NCBI GenBank assembly: GCA_002205965.3
Contig: NADL03000501.1
Coordinates: forward strand, 1,240,001 to 1,304,000
DNA: 64,000 nt
From: Kappaphycus alvarezii
Lineage: Eukaryota > Rhodophyta > Florideophyceae > Gigartinales > Solieriaceae
Reading direction: 5' to 3'
Below the pieces are notes generated by a model. The model was not told where the DNA came from and searched no databases. It saw only the letters and a list, made by a program, of their open reading frames with translations. The translations under genes were made by a program, and so were the position numbers. Below, in pieces: positions 11,794 through 22,800 of the stretch; position 1 is the first letter of the stretch, and each line of letters begins with the position of its first letter.

Positions 11794-14720
11794 TGCGCTG
11801 CACAGCCCGCTGCGGCCTTCTGACATCTTTGACCGCATCACCGGGACCTGCTTGCATAGCCTCGCGATCTTACTGATTTCACTTTTTCGCGCCGCAGCCA
11901 ATGCTCGGAATCCCAATGTCGTCCACTCTGGCTTCCTCCGGATTCACCTACTTCCCACTGCAGTCTTACGACGGTTAATGTGAGGGGAAGCCGGGTGGCA
12001 ATCCAAGACAAGACAAAGCCAAGCACTCCGCGAGCGAATACGCCGCGCTTCTGCGGGTGAATGGGCCGATTTGTGGACAGAGGCGATTCAAGCATACCGC
12101 AACAAAGAAGAACGAGTGGTCCGACCAGGTCCTCAACACAATGACGCAATGCGCGAAGCAAAACTCCGCAGGGCAGCCCATCTTGCGCGCAATATGGGCG
12201 TGCAATGCGCACCCTGCACTAGTCGCACATTGCTGACGTGCGTGACCCGCAAGTCATCGAAAGCCTGCGAAAACTGCACCCAGCACCGCAGTCTCCGGTG
12301 AGAGCCATAGAAGCGAGAGATTTGCCGCTCCCGGTGGACATTTCAGAGGAAACGGTTCTACGCGCGGTCCGACGCCTGAACCCTAACTCCGCACCTGGCC
12401 CTGACAGAATGTCACCGCGACTCCTGCACCTGCTGGCCAACACACGGGTGAGCCCTGAAGCTGGGGGTTACGGGTATCTCGGTACTAACAGCTGTTGTGT
12501 CGAGACTAGCTCATGGAGACCTCCCAAATGAGACGATCCCCCTTATTTTCCTCTGCGACACTGTTGCGGATCCAACCCCGGCCAGACAAGATCCGCCCCA
12601 TTGCAATTGGGACTGCCTTGTGGCGACTGGTGACGAAAGTGCTCTTACCCCAGGCATTGGAAGACACGAAGGAATACCTCGCTCCACTACAGGTGGCCAA
12701 CAGAGTGCACTGCGGACTGGATTCTATCGTACACGAAGCCCGAAGACTGGTCTCCACCAAAGGTGAAGATGAGGACTACGCGCTGGTTTCAGTGGATGCA
12801 CATAATGCGTTCAATCGCTTCTCGAGACAGAAAATGATCGACCTCCTGCCGACCAAAGTGCCTTCGTTACGCCGTTTTCTGAACATGGTGTATGCCCGTC
12901 AAATGCCGTCCCTAATCTTGCCTGCGGCATCGACACAAGACATCCCCAGCCAAGAAGGGATGCAACAAGGGGACCTAGCAAGTATGTTGATGTTCTCCCT
13001 TGTCATACACCCACTGGCAAGAGAAATTTCCCATCAGACCCAACTCCATTTGCACAGATGGTATGCGGATGACTGCACCCTGGTAGGCAGTCAAACTGAG
13101 CTCGACAAGGCTGTCGAGATCCTGAGGTCTAAGGGACCTGATCATGGCCTGTATCTAAACCCGGCGAAGACACGGCTATTCTGGCCGTGCCACCCTGCCA
13201 CTGAGACACCCCTACTGCACCGCTCTCCAAATGAGAGCTTCCCAAATCACGGCATTGACCTCCTCGGCGCCCCGATCGGTTCGCCTCAATTCATGTAGAA
13301 CTTTCTCAATGAAAAAATTACAGGATGCAAAAACACGCTATCGCTGATCGATGGGATTGGGGATGCTCGCATCCGGTTCCACCTCCACCGCGTTTGTGCC
13401 TCGGCATGCAAGCTACACCATGTGATGAAGCTAACACTGCCGAATGCAACAAGCGTCCTGGCAATGAGATTTGACTAAGAACAGATGGAATATTACTCGC
13501 GGTCAAACAATGTGCTGATGACCAGTGCGGTCCGTCAGCAAGTGGCTCTCCCGTTGCGCCTCGGAGGCCACGGATTCACACCCGTGGCAACGCTGAATCT
13601 AGCGTCGTATGCGGCCAGCGTCATTGACTCCGAACAAGTGACATGCCCCGATGATCCTAGCGTGGCCCACCAATGTGCACAAAGCTATGCACATGCTGAT
13701 ACCCACCTTCTCGAGTTTGTCCGACGACTCCACCCAAGCTTCTCTGACGGACATGGTGGTCTCCCAGAAACGCTGACAGCGGCCAATCTTGCAAACAAGC
13801 CCGATAATACATAGTATTTTGTATCGAGCCTGGTGGAAGTCGGCAGCAAAGGTATTCTGGAAAGAAGACGAATGGGAGAGGTTCCCAAGCACTACGCGGC
13901 ATACGGAAGCTGATATTCGGCGAAGGATCCGCCGCCAGGCATACTTAGAGACGCCTGCTGCAGCCTTTCTCACGGCACATCCGTCTGGGGTCAGCCGGAC
14001 CTATTATAAGATGTGGTCTGTGATGCTACGCCGCCACCTGAGAGTTCACGTGTTTGACGACACTGTGCCGCTGCAATGCGCGGAGTGCAACAGGCCCATG
14101 GACAACCGAGGTGACCATGCAGCGGATTTTTGCAAAAAGGCCTGGGATGGACTAACCGGCACAATGCCATAGTGAAGGTATTTGGCCGACAACTGTTCAG
14201 AGCAGCAGGAGTCGGCGTCCAATATGAGGTGAAATACTTACTTCCCGGACTGAATGCACGGCCTGCCGACATTGTAGTGTACCGGAGATCGGAAGAGATC
14301 AACACCTTGCCGCCCCTCCCGGTGGCGTACGGCATCACAGTAACATCGCCATTCCAAGAGGGGTTCATGTCCAATGGAGCGCGTGAGGCGCGCGCCGTTG
14401 CCAATGCAGCGGAAAGAGGAAAAATAGGGAGCTTGCTAGCAAAGTAGCAGCCATCCCCGGTGAAGCCCTCCCAGGACGATCAAAACTGGGATGGAAGTTT
14501 GTGCCGCTAGCCTTCGACTCACTTGGATCCCCGTCTGCGACGACGCCGAAGGTAATCGACGAATACGCGGCCGCTGTCGCAAACCGCTGCGGATGCATGA
14601 CGGGAGGAGTGAAGACTCGGCTTTATCAGCAGGTTAGTTACGCGATTTGGTCCACGTGTGCAGCGTCTGTATTATGTCGCGCCCCACAACATGCACAGTA
14701 TAGCCATCCTATTCAAACCT
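11735..14720 (+). pseudogene. ORF2 of the family-A LINE: reverse transcriptase plus restriction-like endonuclease
   Basis: The encoded protein would copy element RNA into DNA at a nicked target. Visible RT features are NSAPGPDRMSPRLL (about 12390), a fingers segment with PIAIGTALWRLV, motif A VSVDAHNAFNRFSR (about 12790), an altered motif B (QQGDLASMLMF) and motif C WYADDCTL (about 13057-13083). After the RT come FHLHRVCASACK, LPLRLGGHGF and a Cys/His cluster (CAECNR..RGDHAADFC, about 14078-14130). Then comes RPADIVV and AYGITVTSPF, where relatives have YDVT, so one acidic active-site residue appears lost. Frameshifts near 12470, stops at 13296 and 13476, and further frame changes near 13810 and 14150 inactivate it. 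I see no APE-type endonuclease upstream of the RT. Confidence 0.8.
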
Positions 14721-14737
14721 AATTGTTTACACTCAAG

Positions 14738-15481
14738 ATAAGAAACATCCGCACCCGCGCCTTCCGCGCTAGCATGTCCCTCCCCGGTGCTAAAGGCTGG
14801 GTCTACTGTGCACCTTGCCCTGGATTGAGGACGCACATCAAGAGCAAAGACTTTTCCGTGTGGTTCCAGTACTTTTGCCAAACCCCCTTATTCGCCCCAG
14901 GTACCCCTTGCCCCAAAGCAGGATGCCATGAAATGCTGGATATCTACGGGGACCACTTGCTACATTGTCGCTTTGGCTGCGAGCGGAATACTCGCCATAA
15001 CAACCAGGTGACTTTACTGGGGAACTACCTTGCAAGAGCCGCCCGACGTCCATTCATCGAACCTCGTCTACACTACCAAAACAGGACGAGGCCGGATATC
15101 AGGGCGATGGGAGCCGCCGGTGGCACGGATTACTTCGACGTAACCTTTGTCAACCCGCTCGCTCCCTCCCACGCAAGAGCCAGGGCTTTCAACCCACTCA
15201 CAAGCCTCAACGCAGCTCACGCAGACAAGCAGCGGAAATACCAAGGGTTCCTTGCTGAGCTGCCTGGGAGAAACAGGCTGGTTCCTGTTCCCATCTCAAC
15301 GCTAGGAGGTTGGCATCCGGCGGCGTTCTCCGTCGTCAAGGAACTCGCGAGAACCGTTGCCACCCGCGCAATGGAACGGTTTTCGAAGGTTAGAGCCATT
15401 CTTTTACAGCGGCACTCCGCTTTGACAGTAACCTCCAATGCCGCTTGTTTGCTGGCTGGCCTCCCTTCCACCTTCTGGTAG
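14738..15481 (+). mobile_element. 5'-truncated family-B LINE: zinc finger and endonuclease end
   Basis: One long frame encodes FRASMSLPGAKGWVYCAPCP, then a Cys/His cluster with YGDHLLHC and RNTRH (about 14945-15000). RPDIRAMG and DYFDVTFVNPLAP follow (about 15090-15165), and the frame ends LLAGLPSTFW-stop. The Asp-rich pair with a downstream Lys fits the PD-(D/E)XK restriction-like endonuclease of early-branching non-LTR elements. It closely resembles the + strand copy at 54.24-55.27 kb. No RT precedes it in its own family, so it is 5'-truncated and sits directly behind the family-A copy. Confidence 0.8.
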
Positions 15482-16357
15482 ATTGGAGTGCCATCCACAG
15501 CTTTCGACGAATCGTACGGTTTCGCAATTGGCTTGACAACGATACGATATCTACGCTGCGGTACAAATTTACTGGATACCAACCCACATATCTACCACAG
15601 CAAATTAACCCCCCATTTACAGCAGTAAAGAGATAAAGATTGTTTTAGTTTTGTTAGTGGGGTATTCAAGACTCTGCATGTTGCACCTGTATATTTCTGT
15701 GGTAAAGTAATTTCGAGCAAATTTATTTTACCAGAAAATCTGTATTTTAAAGGAAAGCTTACAGTATGAACATTTGGCAAGTCACCCAATTCCAACTTAA
15801 TTTTAAGTACTCTGCACCAGTGATAAAAGAATGTACGTATTGAATGAGTAAATAATAACATATGGCAAGCCTTTGCGCCTTTCCTCTGTTAAGACTTTTG
15901 TCCCCCAAAAACTATCAGAAATTAAACAACAAAAATCAACTGCCTCGAGAAATACGGCACGGTACAGTACAGTACTGTACAATGCAATACAATACTGTAC
16001 TTCCAAGTTCGTTTAGAACTTTATCCAGGATAGGTGAAAAAATTGGGGTGTTTTAATGATTGAAGAATAGGTTTGTCCAGACTAATTTAGTAATATTCAC
16101 CAGTCTTGCTATCCACCGCGTTGACCTCTGCGTTCCCGCCAAATCCGATCCTTCGTTAGAACAACCGAAACCCCTCTCAATATTCTCTTATCCAATGGCC
16201 TCGCCTCAACTGCCGACCACCCTGAGCGCTTCACAGCCATCTCCTCCCCGCAATTTGCTCCCCACCTCCAGTGTCTCGTCGCCATCTCCCAGCTATCTAA
16301 CTTGAAAACCCATCATTTCACTCTCTCTCCACCTCCAGTCCTTAGCGCTCCAAAAAA
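15482..16357. other. Intergenic region upstream of the ATAD5-like gene
   Basis: No gene is supported. It contains the palindrome at 15967-15980 inside a run of TACAGTAC-type motifs, followed by a CT-rich stretch leading to the start codon of the ATAD5-like gene. The promoter of that gene must lie here, but no defined TATA box was recognised. Confidence 0.5.
15967..15980. repeat. Second copy of the GTACAGTACTGTAC palindrome
   Basis: Identical to the 14-mer at 5543-5556. It lies in a longer alternation of ACAGTAC and ACTGTAC units between about 15960 and 16002, some 380 bp upstream of the ATAD5-like start codon. Confidence 0.75.
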
Positions 16358-19300
16358 ATGCCACCCCGCTCCAAACCGCCACACCCTCCCCGATTCCGCC
16401 AGTCCACAATGAACCTCTTCTTCCAATCTCGTCTTCCCCACTCCCCACCTCCTAATCCTCCGACACCCCCAAATTCTTCCCCTCCGACCTCGTTCCATCC
16501 CTCTATCAGCGAAGAACCCGATCAACCCATCATTGGCTCTCCTCCGCCCCCCTTAAACCTAACCGTTTCCTTCCTCCCCTCCCTTGACCTCCCCCCGCGC
16601 CCCATTTCTCTCAAAATCGTTTCCCCCTTTACCGGTATCGCAATACCTCCCGCTCAAGCCTCCAAGCCCGATCTCGAAAGCCCTGTCACCCCTTCCAACC
16701 CTGCCAAACCTTACCTCGCACAGCCTCCAATCCCATGTGTCGCCCTTCAGCAACCTCCGAGTCGCCTGTCCCGATCCCGTACACGTGCCCTACGTGCCGC
16801 ACAAAAATCTTCCCATCCATCCGTCTCCGAAAACCCAGGTGATGCTCGTCGAGACTCGCTTTCCGATTCTCCCAAGGATAACAACCATGACGACGCTTGC
16901 ACTCATGTGAAAGACGTGAATGATGTTCCTGCTGATTCGTTACCTGCTCCCACAAAAAAACGAGTGGGGAGACCCCGAAAGCGACCGCCCTCTCCCAATC
17001 AAGCAAATTTGATCGACTCTAATTTTGAGTTCAACAACAGTCCAAAAGATTTAGCGGGCGGAGATCGACGTAAAGGTAATAAAACGAAGGATGAGGCCTC
17101 CGTTAACAAGGAACAAGTGAAATCGACGGCCCGTCGTAAGCCGGGAAGGCCGAAGAAAAAGGAGATCACCGCTGCGGGGCATGGCGATGTCGGTCAGAAA
17201 TCGTCACTAACAGACGGGAATGGTAAGGAGGTCGTGCCTAGGGAGGATACCGTAGTACACAGAGGGCCGCCGGCGAAAGATGGAAAAAGTGATACCAAGA
17301 AAGGCATCAATCAGCGCCAAAACGAAGCGGCCGTATTGGTCACTCCGCGGATTCCTAGGCGAACGGGAAGGGCAAGGCGGAGGGGAGCTGCACTTGTCGA
17401 GGGGAAGAGAGAGATTCCACAACTTTTTTATCCTAATGCCGATGAGGCGGATTGTGATAGCATTCTGGATAGTAAGGAAGGTCGTGATGAGCATTCAAGT
17501 ACCTCTAAGTACAATGAGAAGATGGCTGGGACTACTATAGAGATGTCAGAAGATCTGGAGGAGGAAGCGGAAGAAATTGAAGATGAGGTGGAGATGCGTC
17601 GAGGAGCAAAGATGAAAGATCGAAGTCCTTCACCTAACGTTGGCGGGAAACGCCTTCACCCATTCTTTCAGGTGAACAGCAGATCGGGAGCAAAGGGTCA
17701 GAGAGGACCAGAAGGGGATGTAGATAAGTTGGAAGAGGTGGAGGATTGGAGCGAAGACAACAACTCAGAGGAGGAGGGGGAAGAGGAAATCGTGGCAATG
17801 CTGCCGCAAAAACGAAAGACAAGTGACCAAGCTGTCAAAAAGGAGCTGCATCCGTTTTTCCGAGAGACTGCCGCGGCAGTGATGAAAGAAAAGGTGCGAG
17901 TGAAAAGACATCGAGTATATAGACCACTCGTAGACGCATGGGCTTATGGTGGGGCTACCATACACGTCAATCATAATCAAGCCCTGGGAACATGGGAGGG
18001 GGCACCTCCGTTGGGAAAGGATGTCAAAATATCTGACAAGGCCTTTATCGAGCTTGGATTGAAATTGAGGCGAAACTCTTCGTCATATGACTCTGCTCAG
18101 AGGAAGGAAATTGTTACTTTTGCAGGTGTGTCTCCTGACTTGTGGGCGGAGAAATTCAAGTTGAATAAGCGGATTGACGTGATTAGCGCATCGGCTACGA
18201 CTGAGCTAGTGGATTGGTTGCGGCAATGGTACGCAGAGAATGAAGGGCTTGGAAATCCTCAGAGTCAGTCATATACTGATTCCGACTCGAGCCTCGAGGG
18301 ATTAGAAGAAATTGACAAGGAGACGCTGGCCATTATCACCGGGCCAGTAGGGTGTGGTAAGTCGACTGTAGTTGCGAATGCAGCAAGGACTCTGGGTCTG
18401 AGCGTTTTGGAGATCAACGCGTCAAGTTGTCGAACAGGGAAGAGAGTTCGCGATGTTGTGAGAGAAGCTTTGCGAACACATCGGGTTGCATCAAGGAAAC
18501 CTAATTCACACCTTGAGGGCCTGGTAGTGAAGAAAAAGAGTGGTTCGCGTTCGATTGACGGCTTTGAAACGGCCAACGCGAGAACGTTAATTCTGTTCGA
18601 GGAGGTCGATGAGTTACACGATGATGAGAAAGGGTTTTGGGGATGCATCCAGGAACTGGTAGAGTCTAGAGAATGCCGAAGGCCGATCATTTGCACTGCT
18701 AACAGGTTCAGCCATTTGATGCGTCAATGGTTTGAAGAGCGTAATGGCCCTGTTCAAGCAGATGTGAACCGACTCTTGATCAATACCAAATTGGAACAAA
18801 TTCAGACCCCTGTTGTGTACAAACATATAACTCTACCAACTAGAACAGAAAAACAGGCCCTTGCAGTTCTGAATGAAGTGGCCTCTGCAGAGGGTATTGA
18901 GGTGTCGAGAGATGCAATATCATGTCTCGCGGTGACCTCGCCAGGAGACTTACGAAGGGCAGTAAATACCCTTCATTTTTGGGGATTGCAAGGGCTTCTA
19001 AATGTTGATGTGGTTGCGAAAGATGCCGTTCAAAACTCGGTCTCTAGCTCGCATGATGATATCTGGAGTCTGCCATCTCACCCGGACGTCTCCATCTTAC
19101 GAGGTCTCACCGAAACAGACTTTCCAGAGATTGTCTTTCATATTGCAACCCGAAAAATCATTGATGGTAACTGCCTGCGTTTAGAGAGGGATGAGGCAAA
19201 CTTGGATCACAACTTCGCCAAATGGATCGCTTCTCTGGAAATACTGACCCTTTCAGACAACATATCACATGCAACGTCGACAGAAGAGCAGCAAAGGTGT

Positions 19301-19729
19301 CTGTGTCTTGCGGAGGATGGTCTCGATTTGTGCATGGACATTGATTTGCAGCATTGCCTGGAAACGGGGCGGGGACTGAGTGAAGAGGCTGTTTCATATT
19401 CCCTTTCGCACCTTGAGCATGCTGAATTTTGTTCAACCATTGAGGAGCTGGGCAGAGAGTGTATGCCAATGAAGAGCGTGTTAACGCTGCCCGACGGTTG
19501 CCCAAGACCGAGACGTCCTATAATGTCAGAATACCTCCCGGTACTAAGGACTATGGCTGTAAAACAGGGGACGTCAGTTCGGAACGATGGAGGCCCAAAG
19601 CGCTCGTTAGCAGGGCTGTCCACCAGGAGGACTCGGGCAAGCATGCGGCGCGGTGGATTTCATGCCCTCGATCTGACCCCGTCCACGGTCTCGGCATTGA
19701 ATCGGGATTATCTGATACCTGAAAAATAA
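16358..19729 (+). CDS. ATAD5: ATAD5/Elg1-like AAA+ ATPase, large subunit of the PCNA-unloading clamp loader
   Basis: The gene is a single exon of 1123 codons. Family members form an RFC-like complex with RFC2-5 and remove PCNA from chromatin after replication. The N-terminal ~520 residues are disordered. They carry a PIP-box-like QSTMNLFF (15-22), AT-hook-like VGRPRK (203-208) and PGRPKKK (262-268), acidic runs, and LHPFF twice (433-437 and 497-501), resembling a motif I recall from ATAD5/Elg1 proteins. The AAA+ core has Walker A GPVGCGKST (662-670), then INASSCRTGKRV, Walker B LILFEEVDEL (744-753) and a sensor-2-type GDLRR (863-867). The LFEEVD form of Walker B and the NASS box favour ATAD5/Elg1 over RFC1 (no BRCT domain seen) or Ctf18. 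The ATG follows a run of A. The gene converges on HIRA, with 76 bp between the stop codons. Confidence 0.85.
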   Translation: MPPRSKPPHPPRFRQSTMNLFFQSRLPHSPPPNPPTPPNSSPPTSFHPSISEEPDQPIIGSPPPPLNLTVSFLPSLDLPPRPISLKIVSPFTGIAIPPAQASKPDLESPVTPSNPAKPYLAQPPIPCVALQQPPSRLSRSRTRALRAAQKSSHPSVSENPGDARRDSLSDSPKDNNHDDACTHVKDVNDVPADSLPAPTKKRVGRPRKRPPSPNQANLIDSNFEFNNSPKDLAGGDRRKGNKTKDEASVNKEQVKSTARRKPGRPKKKEITAAGHGDVGQKSSLTDGNGKEVVPREDTVVHRGPPAKDGKSDTKKGINQRQNEAAVLVTPRIPRRTGRARRRGAALVEGKREIPQLFYPNADEADCDSILDSKEGRDEHSSTSKYNEKMAGTTIEMSEDLEEEAEEIEDEVEMRRGAKMKDRSPSPNVGGKRLHPFFQVNSRSGAKGQRGPEGDVDKLEEVEDWSEDNNSEEEGEEEIVAMLPQKRKTSDQAVKKELHPFFRETAAAVMKEKVRVKRHRVYRPLVDAWAYGGATIHVNHNQALGTWEGAPPLGKDVKISDKAFIELGLKLRRNSSSYDSAQRKEIVTFAGVSPDLWAEKFKLNKRIDVISASATTELVDWLRQWYAENEGLGNPQSQSYTDSDSSLEGLEEIDKETLAIITGPVGCGKSTVVANAARTLGLSVLEINASSCRTGKRVRDVVREALRTHRVASRKPNSHLEGLVVKKKSGSRSIDGFETANARTLILFEEVDELHDDEKGFWGCIQELVESRECRRPIICTANRFSHLMRQWFEERNGPVQADVNRLLINTKLEQIQTPVVYKHITLPTRTEKQALAVLNEVASAEGIEVSRDAISCLAVTSPGDLRRAVNTLHFWGLQGLLNVDVVAKDAVQNSVSSSHDDIWSLPSHPDVSILRGLTETDFPEIVFHIATRKIIDGNCLRLERDEANLDHNFAKWIASLEILTLSDNISHATSTEEQQRCLCLAEDGLDLCMDIDLQHCLETGRGLSEEAVSYSLSHLEHAEFCSTIEELGRECMPMKSVLTLPDGCPRPRRPIMSEYLPVLRTMAVKQGTSVRNDGGPKRSLAGLSTRRTRASMRRGGFHALDLTPSTVSALNRDYLIPEK

Positions 19730-19805
19730 ATCCTGTACAAATGAAGGGCTCTTTTTACAGTACTGGGACACTGGTTCTTCTAACCCATAGTTTGTTAGTA
19801 AATGT

Positions 19806-22800
19806 TCAAGCAGACTGTTCAGACTGCTTCGAAAGCCTCTCTATCTCCATCAGACTTTCAGTATACTCGGCCACAAACCGTTGCATTTGTCTGTTAGCAG
19901 CTGCCACCGGCAATATCGTGTCTTTCAACAGACCGCGGCAACTCATTCCCAGTACTGTCGCGTCCTTTGATGGATTATTGCTGTTCAAGAACGAATCACA
20001 TAACTCTCGTAACCTAACCACGCAATTTTCCACATCATCACTGACAGCGGCAGCAATCCGAGTTGCATAGTTTGCAAGGTAGTATCTATAGTCGACAGGT
20101 GATCCCAGAACAATTGCGGATTCCATGAGAGATTCCAAATGAGACAACGACTCTACAGCTGAACGTTGTAGGTCTGCCATCCCTGACAGTGACGGGAGGC
20201 TCTTGTGAGCCAACCTATTGCCTGGCTGGAGAGAGCGAAGGAGCCCAGCCTTCTTGGGGGACGGTAAAGTCCGCACGTAGTCAGAGTTTGGTGCGGAATC
20301 GTCAGCAACCCTCAGCCAAGAACAGAAATCCCTTGAATAAACAAATGCATGTCCATCAGAAAGGATCAAAATGGGCTCCCCTGAGTCAGTAACCTTGCAC
20401 AGGGAAATTTCTCTTGTTATCCTTGGTTTCATGGTCGGCCCCTCAACTCTTCCAGGCACTTCTGTGGGCCTCGCTAGAAGCGGAGCGGCGCTTCTGGCGC
20501 ATACAAGCTTTTTTGCCCTAACGTCAAACACTGTACAGAGAGCACTCCGTGAGACAACCACAACATACCACTTCTCTGCATCCGACATTACATCGCTGAT
20601 ATATGAGGGGTCGTCTTTTGTAACACAAAAAGCTTCGAGCATGTGCGGAGCAGAATCGATTGCAATCGGTGGAACCATTCTTCTCCCGGATGAAGCGGAA
20701 TACACGAAGAGCATACCATCCCCAGTGCCTACCACTGCGTACTTCTTCGCAATTCCCGCAAGTGATGTTATCGGGGATGACTTCGCGTGATAATCCCGCC
20801 ACTGTACCTCACCGCCACTTGAACACATCACAACATACCCACCGCCATTCCCATGTTGTTCTCGAGATTCTAAAATGACCCGAGGTGTGCCGTCACTGAT
20901 GACCCTGCATCTACCTGGACCCTCCCCACGATCCGGAAGCAGCATCATACTCAAGCCTATGACGCTTGGCGCATAAAGCTCAGCAGCATGTCGCACAGGC
21001 TGGGCACCAGTCGGAAACATGCTATTCATGCGCTGCGGGAGTACCACCGATGCACCGTTGCGTACATTATCACCGTTTGCGTTTACCGCGTTATTTCCTT
21101 TGCTTGGAATACTGTCTCGCGACAGATCCACTTCCGTTTGTGAGGGGTTTGTGCGTGGACGCTTCCATGGTGATTCCAATGTGGCCGCTACCCCGTTTGG
21201 TGCTGATTCAAAGACACCTGGCTGCGTCGCCGGTAAGTGACTGGGAAGGGGAGGGCGGGCAGCTTCTGGAGCAGATGTGACCGCCATCGGCGTAATACGA
21301 CGTTTCCCCCCCTTAACGCGCACCTCAGTCTGAGCTGCCATGATACGCGGATCCGCTGGTGGTGTGGGGCCATTCTCTCGGACAGCAGCAGCCGCTGCCG
21401 CAAGGGGCTCAGGTAGATTGTTTCTCTTATCGGATGCAGAGAGAGGGAGAGGTGCCTTCTGTGGCCCTCTGAGTGCCTCGGAATCCAACGTGTCCTCCAC
21501 AACATCAGCGCGATCAAGCTCGGGATTCACTGCAACGTCGATGGGATCCTGCCGTGATTGCTCTTTAGGTGCTTCCGGTCCGTTAGCATGCTTGGGTTGT
21601 GATTTTCCAGTTTCCGAAGGGGGTGTCCCAGGTACTTCTTGCGGAGACATCGGGGATGGCTGATGTTCTGAGTCTTCCTCTTGTTGTCGACCTAATGCAT
21701 CTTGATCTTCTTGTGGTTGCTCTTCCCGCAACTCTTCTTCTCTCTGCGCTCGATCTTCATCTTGCCTACGTTTAAGCTCCATCTGATGCCTCTTTTCTTG
21801 CTCTTCCTGGAGCTTCTCCAGGGCGACGCGTCTTTCCTCCTCCGCTGCTTCTAGATTCAGCTGGGCAGCAGACTCGACAATAGGAGCAGAACTATCGCCA
21901 TCACCTCCGAATTCCCTCCAGCGGTTGGTTAATATTGTCCTCGTCTCCTCCTTGGAGACAACAATCCCAAGTTCCTCTGCATCAAACCTTAGATACATAA
22001 CCTTCCCATCGGTTGAGCAAGAAACTAGAGTGTACCCGTCGGTGCCCCAGGACAAATCGATGACATCAGAGTCAAACATTTGAGCCATATCAAAAAATGG
22101 TCTCTGCGCAGCGGCCTTCCAAATTGTTGCTCCGCAGTCCTTACTTCCCAGGGCCATGCAGGTGTAAGTTTCGTCTCCACTTGGTAAAGTCTTCTTGACG
22201 AAATCGCCATCTCCTTCTCGTTTCTTGTTCTCCTTTTCGACCTCTTTCCTCAACTCCTCCATTTGTTTCGGATGTGGTCGATACAACCTCGGCGAAAACC
22301 TGGTGGATACAACTGGTTCTCGATGTCCGACAAACTCAATTTGATCCTCGAATGCTTTTTCTCTAGCAAACATTGGCGCATGGTGTGCGCCGGGTTTTTT
22401 GTAAGCGTTAGTTGCCAAAAGGTGACCGCCACAAGGGGACCACGAAATTCGTAAATAGAACGCCATTGAATTCTCCTTAAAGACAGCCAACTCAAAAGGC
22501 TTTGAGATAACCTTTTCGCATTTCCAATCGGATGTGCGCCAAATTCTAACAGTGCGGTCATCGGACTGACTGGCAAGGTACCTGCCGACGGGATCCCAAG
22601 CGACACCCTTGACCAATCCCGTGTGGCCTTGCAGCCTAGCAATAGCTCGCTCGGTCCTCAAACACCAGACGTAGACAATGTTATCAATTGACGCGGAAGC
22701 CAATCGTTGGCCGTCCGGACTCCAGCAAACGTCGGTAACATCGCCGGCATGTCCCCTCAACGGGCGCCTTACCCTCCAATTCTCGAGACCGCCACCACCC

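Larger units (their letters stand above)
10556..14720 (+). mobile_element. Family-A non-LTR retrotransposon, long but decayed
   Basis: The copy reads, in order: a basic, proline-rich ORF1-like region; a helical N-terminal part of ORF2; a reverse transcriptase; a conserved post-RT region containing LPLRLGGHGF; and a Cys/His cluster followed by a PD-(D/E)XK-like endonuclease. The reading frame changes many times and several in-frame stops occur, so the copy is dead. The segment 11.53-13.30 kb is closely matched by an inverted copy at 55.28-57.05 kb. The last codons end at a stop near 14718, followed by TTTACACTCAAGATAAG, which may belong to the 3' UTR or to the target. Confidence 0.85.

Noticed and set aside
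19158-19644. Long - strand frames inside the ATAD5-like gene, and similar frames inside HIRA and LINE regions
   Set aside because: They are shadows of the well-supported coding frames on the other strand and carry no motifs.
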